DNA of 64,000 bases from Anaerolineaceae bacterium oral taxon 439. GTDB lineage: Bacteria; Chloroflexota; Anaerolineae; Anaerolineales; Anaerolineaceae. The notes below the pieces were generated by a model that was not told the DNA's origin, did not search any database, and saw only the letters and a program-made list of their open reading frames with translations. Position numbers and translations under genes: made by a program. This document shows positions 60,970-64,000 of this stretch, one piece after another (position 1 is the first letter of the stretch; every line of letters begins with the position of its first letter). The DNA lies in NCBI GenBank assembly GCA_001717545.1, contig CP017039.1:1240001-1304000 (forward strand), given 5' to 3'.

Positions 60970-63003
60970 ATGAAAAAAGTTTATCGGATCTTTTTCGGCG
61001 GCTGGTTCCCGCTGACGCTGCTGGCGATTTTTACGCTGACCTGGGTTTATCAGGTCCGGTCGGTCGGGTTTTATCTGGACGACTGGCTTTATCTCTCAGC
61101 CTATCATCAGGGCGGGTTCCCGGCGCTTCAGGCGTACGCTTTCGATGACAGCCGGCCTGGGCTGCTTCCGTACGTGATCGGATTGGGATTTAAGCTTATC
61201 GGGTACAACCGGTTGGGGTGGCAGCTCTGGTCGTTATTCTGGCGTTACCTGGGCGGGGTCGGGTTGTGGCTGCTGGTTCGAACGGTCTGGCCGAAGCGCG
61301 GCGCGGTGGCGGCGTTTTCGGCGATCCTCTTCGCGATTTTTCCGTTTTTTAAGCATCAGGCGTTCGCGATTGCCTATAACCAGATTTGGATCCAGGGCGC
61401 GCTGGTTTCGTTTTCGTTCTGGCTGACCGTTCGCGCGCTGCGTTCGGAACGGAGCGGCGATCGGTGTCTCCTGACGGCGGCCGCGATGCTCCTGAGCGCG
61501 GCTCAGCTGCTGATGACGGAGTATTACCTGCCGGTCGAGGCGGCGCGGCTGTTCCTGATTCACTTCGTTTCGGCGGGCGAAAACGGACGCGCGAAAGCCG
61601 TTTTGGCGCTTCAGCGGTACGTCCCTTACGGGCTGCTGCTGGCGGCGTATGGGGTCGCGCGGTTCGCCGTGATGCCGCGCTGGGTCGCGGATCGGAATTC
61701 GCTGAGCTGGATCAGGGAGTTTTCGGGCCCGCTCGACCTGTCGCTCCACATGCTGCAAATGGGGCTGCAGTATCTGACGGAGTCGGTTTGGGGCGTCTGG
61801 TACCGGAGTATCCGTCCGGATCGGATGAACCTGTTGATCCCGTCGCAGCGGATCGCGCTGATTTTCGCGGCGGCGGTTTTCGTTTTCCTGACGGTTTCCT
61901 TTACTTGTGGAACGAAGGACGATCCGGAGGACGCGGAGAGCGATTCCGACGCAGGGGCGATCGTCCGCTTCGGCGCGGCGCTGACGCTGCTGGGGTTCCT
62001 TCCCGGGATGGCGATCGATAAGAACCCGTCGACGACGTTTATTTATCATGATCGGTTCATGATTCCGGCTTTTCTGGGCTTGTCGCTGCTGATCCCGGCG
62101 GCTTTCGCGAAATTCGTGAATAAACGATGGCTGCGGATCATGGCGCTGGCGGGGTTTTGCGCGGTCGCGGTTAATTTTCAAATTGTCAATTCGTTTGATT
62201 ATCGGACCGCATGGAAGAATCAGCAGGATTTCCAGTGGCAGCTGTACTGGCGGGTTCCCGACGCGAAGCCGGGTACGGCGTTTCTCGGCGACGGGATTAT
62301 CGCTTCGTTTCTCGGCGGTTGGGCGGACGGAGCGATGGTTTTGGAGATGTACGGGAAGGGGACGGGGCTGGATCCGACGCCGTACTGGTATTTGGTGGTT
62401 GGCGAGGGCGACTTTGAGCATGAGTTTCAGAACCAGCTTCCGTTAACAAACAAGGTAAAAATTTATAATTTCAGATCTGAGTTCCGAAATAATATCGTGT
62501 TGACCAAGAACGAATGGGACCGCTGTCTCTGGGTCCTGGAGGATTTGGATCGGTTGAATCCGTATATTAGCCCGACTACGAAAAAGCTGATCAATTATCA
62601 GAATCCCGACCGGATTATCTATGATTCCGGGCGGCGGCTGACGCCGGCGATTTTCGGCGCGGCCCGCCCGCGGAATTGGTGCTACGCGTATGCGAACGCG
62701 GCGCGGGCGGTCGCGGTCGGCGACGACGCAGAGGCGCTGCGCTTATATGACGAAGCGGTCGTGGCGCGCTGGGACCCGTTGAAGCCGGTCGAGTTTACGC
62801 CGTTTATCCGCGCGGCGGCGCGAACGGGCGACTGGTCGCTGGCGGCGGAGCTGACCGAGCGGGCCGGCTGGGAGGCGCATATTACGCATGAATATTTTCA
62901 GGCGCTATGGGAGGAGCTGACGGCGGCTGGGGAAGCGTCGCCGGAACGGACGGCGGCGTTCGAACGCGTTCGGCCGCTGATCACGGCGCCGGATGGGAAC
63001 TGA
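60970..63003 (+). CDS. GT-C-like polytopic membrane glycosyltransferase-type protein
   Basis: 677 residues. About ten or more membrane helices fill residues 5-430, with an early extracytoplasmic acidic pair in SVGFYLDDWLYLSAYHQGG, as in GT-C glycosyltransferases (ArnT/PMT-like). The C-terminal 250 residues are soluble (YGKGTGLDPTPYWYLVVGEG onwards). It probably transfers a sugar from a lipid carrier on the outside. No Shine-Dalgarno precedes the ATG; a terminator hairpin does. Function is inferred only from topology. Confidence 0.68.
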   Translation: MKKVYRIFFGGWFPLTLLAIFTLTWVYQVRSVGFYLDDWLYLSAYHQGGFPALQAYAFDDSRPGLLPYVIGLGFKLIGYNRLGWQLWSLFWRYLGGVGLWLLVRTVWPKRGAVAAFSAILFAIFPFFKHQAFAIAYNQIWIQGALVSFSFWLTVRALRSERSGDRCLLTAAAMLLSAAQLLMTEYYLPVEAARLFLIHFVSAGENGRAKAVLALQRYVPYGLLLAAYGVARFAVMPRWVADRNSLSWIREFSGPLDLSLHMLQMGLQYLTESVWGVWYRSIRPDRMNLLIPSQRIALIFAAAVFVFLTVSFTCGTKDDPEDAESDSDAGAIVRFGAALTLLGFLPGMAIDKNPSTTFIYHDRFMIPAFLGLSLLIPAAFAKFVNKRWLRIMALAGFCAVAVNFQIVNSFDYRTAWKNQQDFQWQLYWRVPDAKPGTAFLGDGIIASFLGGWADGAMVLEMYGKGTGLDPTPYWYLVVGEGDFEHEFQNQLPLTNKVKIYNFRSEFRNNIVLTKNEWDRCLWVLEDLDRLNPYISPTTKKLINYQNPDRIIYDSGRRLTPAIFGAARPRNWCYAYANAARAVAVGDDAEALRLYDEAVVARWDPLKPVEFTPFIRAAARTGDWSLAAELTERAGWEAHITHEYFQALWEELTAAGEASPERTAAFERVRPLITAPDGN

Positions 63004-63069
63004 CATATCAGTCCTGCCATAGAAAATATTCCATCCGGCTAAAACGAAGGATACGACGGCTTTTGAAAT

Positions 63070-64000
63070 TTATGACGACGGTTTCCCGAAGCGGACTTTC
63101 CATTCATACAGCAGGTTGATCGCTTCGATCGGCGAGAGGACGTTGATATCGACGCTGTCGAGCGCGTCGACGATCGGGTTCGTCTCCGGAAACAGCGCCA
63201 TCTGAACTTCCGGTTCTTCCCGGGCCGTTTTCGGCGCGGACCCTTCGGCTTCGAGCCGGTTCAGGATTTCGTTCGCGCGATTAATGACCGGTTTCGGGAG
63301 CCCGGCGATCCGTCCGACATGGATCCCATACGAACGATCCGCCGCGCCGGGGATGATTTTATGCAGGAAGACGACGTCGCCGTTATGCTCGCTGACCGCG
63401 ACGTTGTAATTTTTCAGGTTGGGGAGCGTCTCGGCGAGCCGGGTCAGCTCGTGATAATGGGTCGCGAAGAGAGTCCGGGAGCGAAGCTGCGGCGCGTTAT
63501 GAATATACTCGACGACCGCCCAGGCAATCGACAGCCCGTCGTACGTGCTCGTTCCGCGGCCGATTTCGTCTAAGATCAGGAAGCTGCGCGGGGTGGCGTT
63601 GTTGAGAATATTGGCGGTCTCGACCATCTCGACCATGAACGTTGAGAGGCCGGCGTGAATTTCGTCCTGCGCGCCGATCCGCGTGAAAATCCGGTCGACG
63701 ACGCCGATGACGGCGCTGTCGGCGGGGACGAACGAGCCCATTTGCGCCATGAGCAGGATAATCGCGGTCTGGCGCAGATAGGTCGATTTTCCGGACATGT
63801 TCGGGCCGGTTACGACGTGAATCTGTTCAGATTCTTTAAAGCAGATATCGTTCGGAATAAAGCGTTCCCCGTTTTTCATCGTCAGCTCGACGACGGGATG
63901 CCGGCCGCCCTTGATTTCGATTTCGTGTGAATCGTTAATTTCCGGCTTGACGTAATGATTCAGCGCGGCGGATTCGGCGAGCGAGGTCAGGACGTCCAGC
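63070..64000 (-). CDS. mutS: DNA mismatch repair protein MutS, C-terminal part
   Basis: The frame is open to the window edge and its 5' part is outside. Visible: connector/clamp end ([20 protein letters not shown]), Walker [30 protein letters not shown], Walker [15 protein letters not shown] and ATHYHEL, then the C-terminal helix-turn-helix. It recognises mismatches and couples ATP to MutL recruitment. Convergent with the GT-C-like gene, with 66 nt between. An internal ATG at 63879 is not the real start. Confidence 0.97.
   Translation of the reverse strand, partial: LDVLTSLAESAALNHYVKPEINDSHEIEIKGGRHPVVELTMKNGERFIPNDICFKESEQIHVVTGPNMSGKSTYLRQTAIILLMAQMGSFVPADSAVIGVVDRIFTRIGAQDEIHAGLSTFMVEMVETANILNNATPRSFLILDEIGRGTSTYDGLSIAWAVVEYIHNAPQLRSRTLFATHYHELTRLAETLPNLKNYNVAVSEHNGDVVFLHKIIPGAADRSYGIHVGRIAGLPKPVINRANEILNRLEAEGSAPKTAREEPEVQMALFPETNPIVDALDSVDINVLSPIEAINLLYEWKVRFGKPSS

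Noticed and set aside
61234-62421. 395-codon minus-strand open frame
   Set aside because: Antisense of the GT-C-like membrane protein, with the same low-complexity Arg/Gln-rich composition and no start signal.

Overview
The window reads as bacterial chromosome from an anaerobic, fermentative, probably host-associated organism. The best guess is Chloroflexota, class Anaerolineae. This is inference: it rests on the Tat-exported YkuD L,D-transpeptidase with its extended repeat-like N-terminal region, together with a glutamate-fermentation operon, many carbohydrate ABC importers and a GCG/CGN-rich codon style. No 16S rRNA is present. There is no phage module, CRISPR array or rRNA operon.

Layout. 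(1) 1-8157, minus strand: the methylaspartate pathway of glutamate fermentation. In transcription order it holds class I fumarase-type (mesaconate) hydratase alpha and beta, a GntR regulator, glutamate mutase S subunit, MutL repair/ATPase protein, glutamate mutase E subunit, methylaspartate ammonia-lyase and an AtuA/DUF1446 protein cut by the window edge. (2) 8368-11351: tRNA-Lys and clpB. (3) 11525-20221: an AT-richer carbohydrate module bounded by two hairpin terminators, with a YesN-type regulator, a frameshifted YesM-type kinase, a rhamnose/AI-2-type ABC importer and a 6-phospho-3-hexuloisomerase-like SIS protein. (4) 20337-29738: mostly housekeeping genes (MFS, GDPD, upp, DUF493, L,D-transpeptidase, hemW, IS1634-like transposase remnant, membrane methyltransferase, GH114-like, MazG, hexapeptide acyltransferase) ending in tRNA-Val. 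(5) 30038-about 41945: a sialic-acid utilisation island next to tRNA-Val, with a cytoplasmic sialidase-like protein, an Opp/Dpp-type ABC importer, a HAD phosphatase, a NanA-like lyase, a five-bladed-propeller hydrolase-like protein, a YhcH/NanQ-type protein and NanE. It ends in a truncated ROK (NanK-like) kinase and also carries a GDPD remnant. (6) 41976-46089: AraC regulator and a MalEFG-type importer without its ATPase. (7) 46237-47127: two alkyltransferase paralogues. (8) 47144-54939: LacI regulator, DhaL, DhaK, an AllA-like cupin and a second rhamnose/AI-2-type ABC importer. (9) 55221-64000: a CrtO-like acyltransferase, L-cysteine desulfidase, SMP-30 lactonase plus SDR, an MFS transporter, a GT-C-like membrane protein and the 3' part of mutS.

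How the genes work together. The cell appears to live on amino acids (glutamate, cysteine) and imported sugars. Four importers of three unrelated families share one architecture: the binding-protein gene comes first and is followed by a strong RNA hairpin before the remaining genes, which would give excess binding protein. Three intact regulators sit at the promoter-distal end or inside the operon they probably control (GntR, LacI, AraC). The sialic-acid genes encode enzymes without signal peptides, so cleavage of sialylated glycans inside the cell after import is a reasonable hypothesis.

Starts were chosen by ribosome-binding site, operon spacing and family length, and differ from the longest possible frame for several genes. 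Long open frames antisense to GC-rich genes are frequent here and were treated as shadows.
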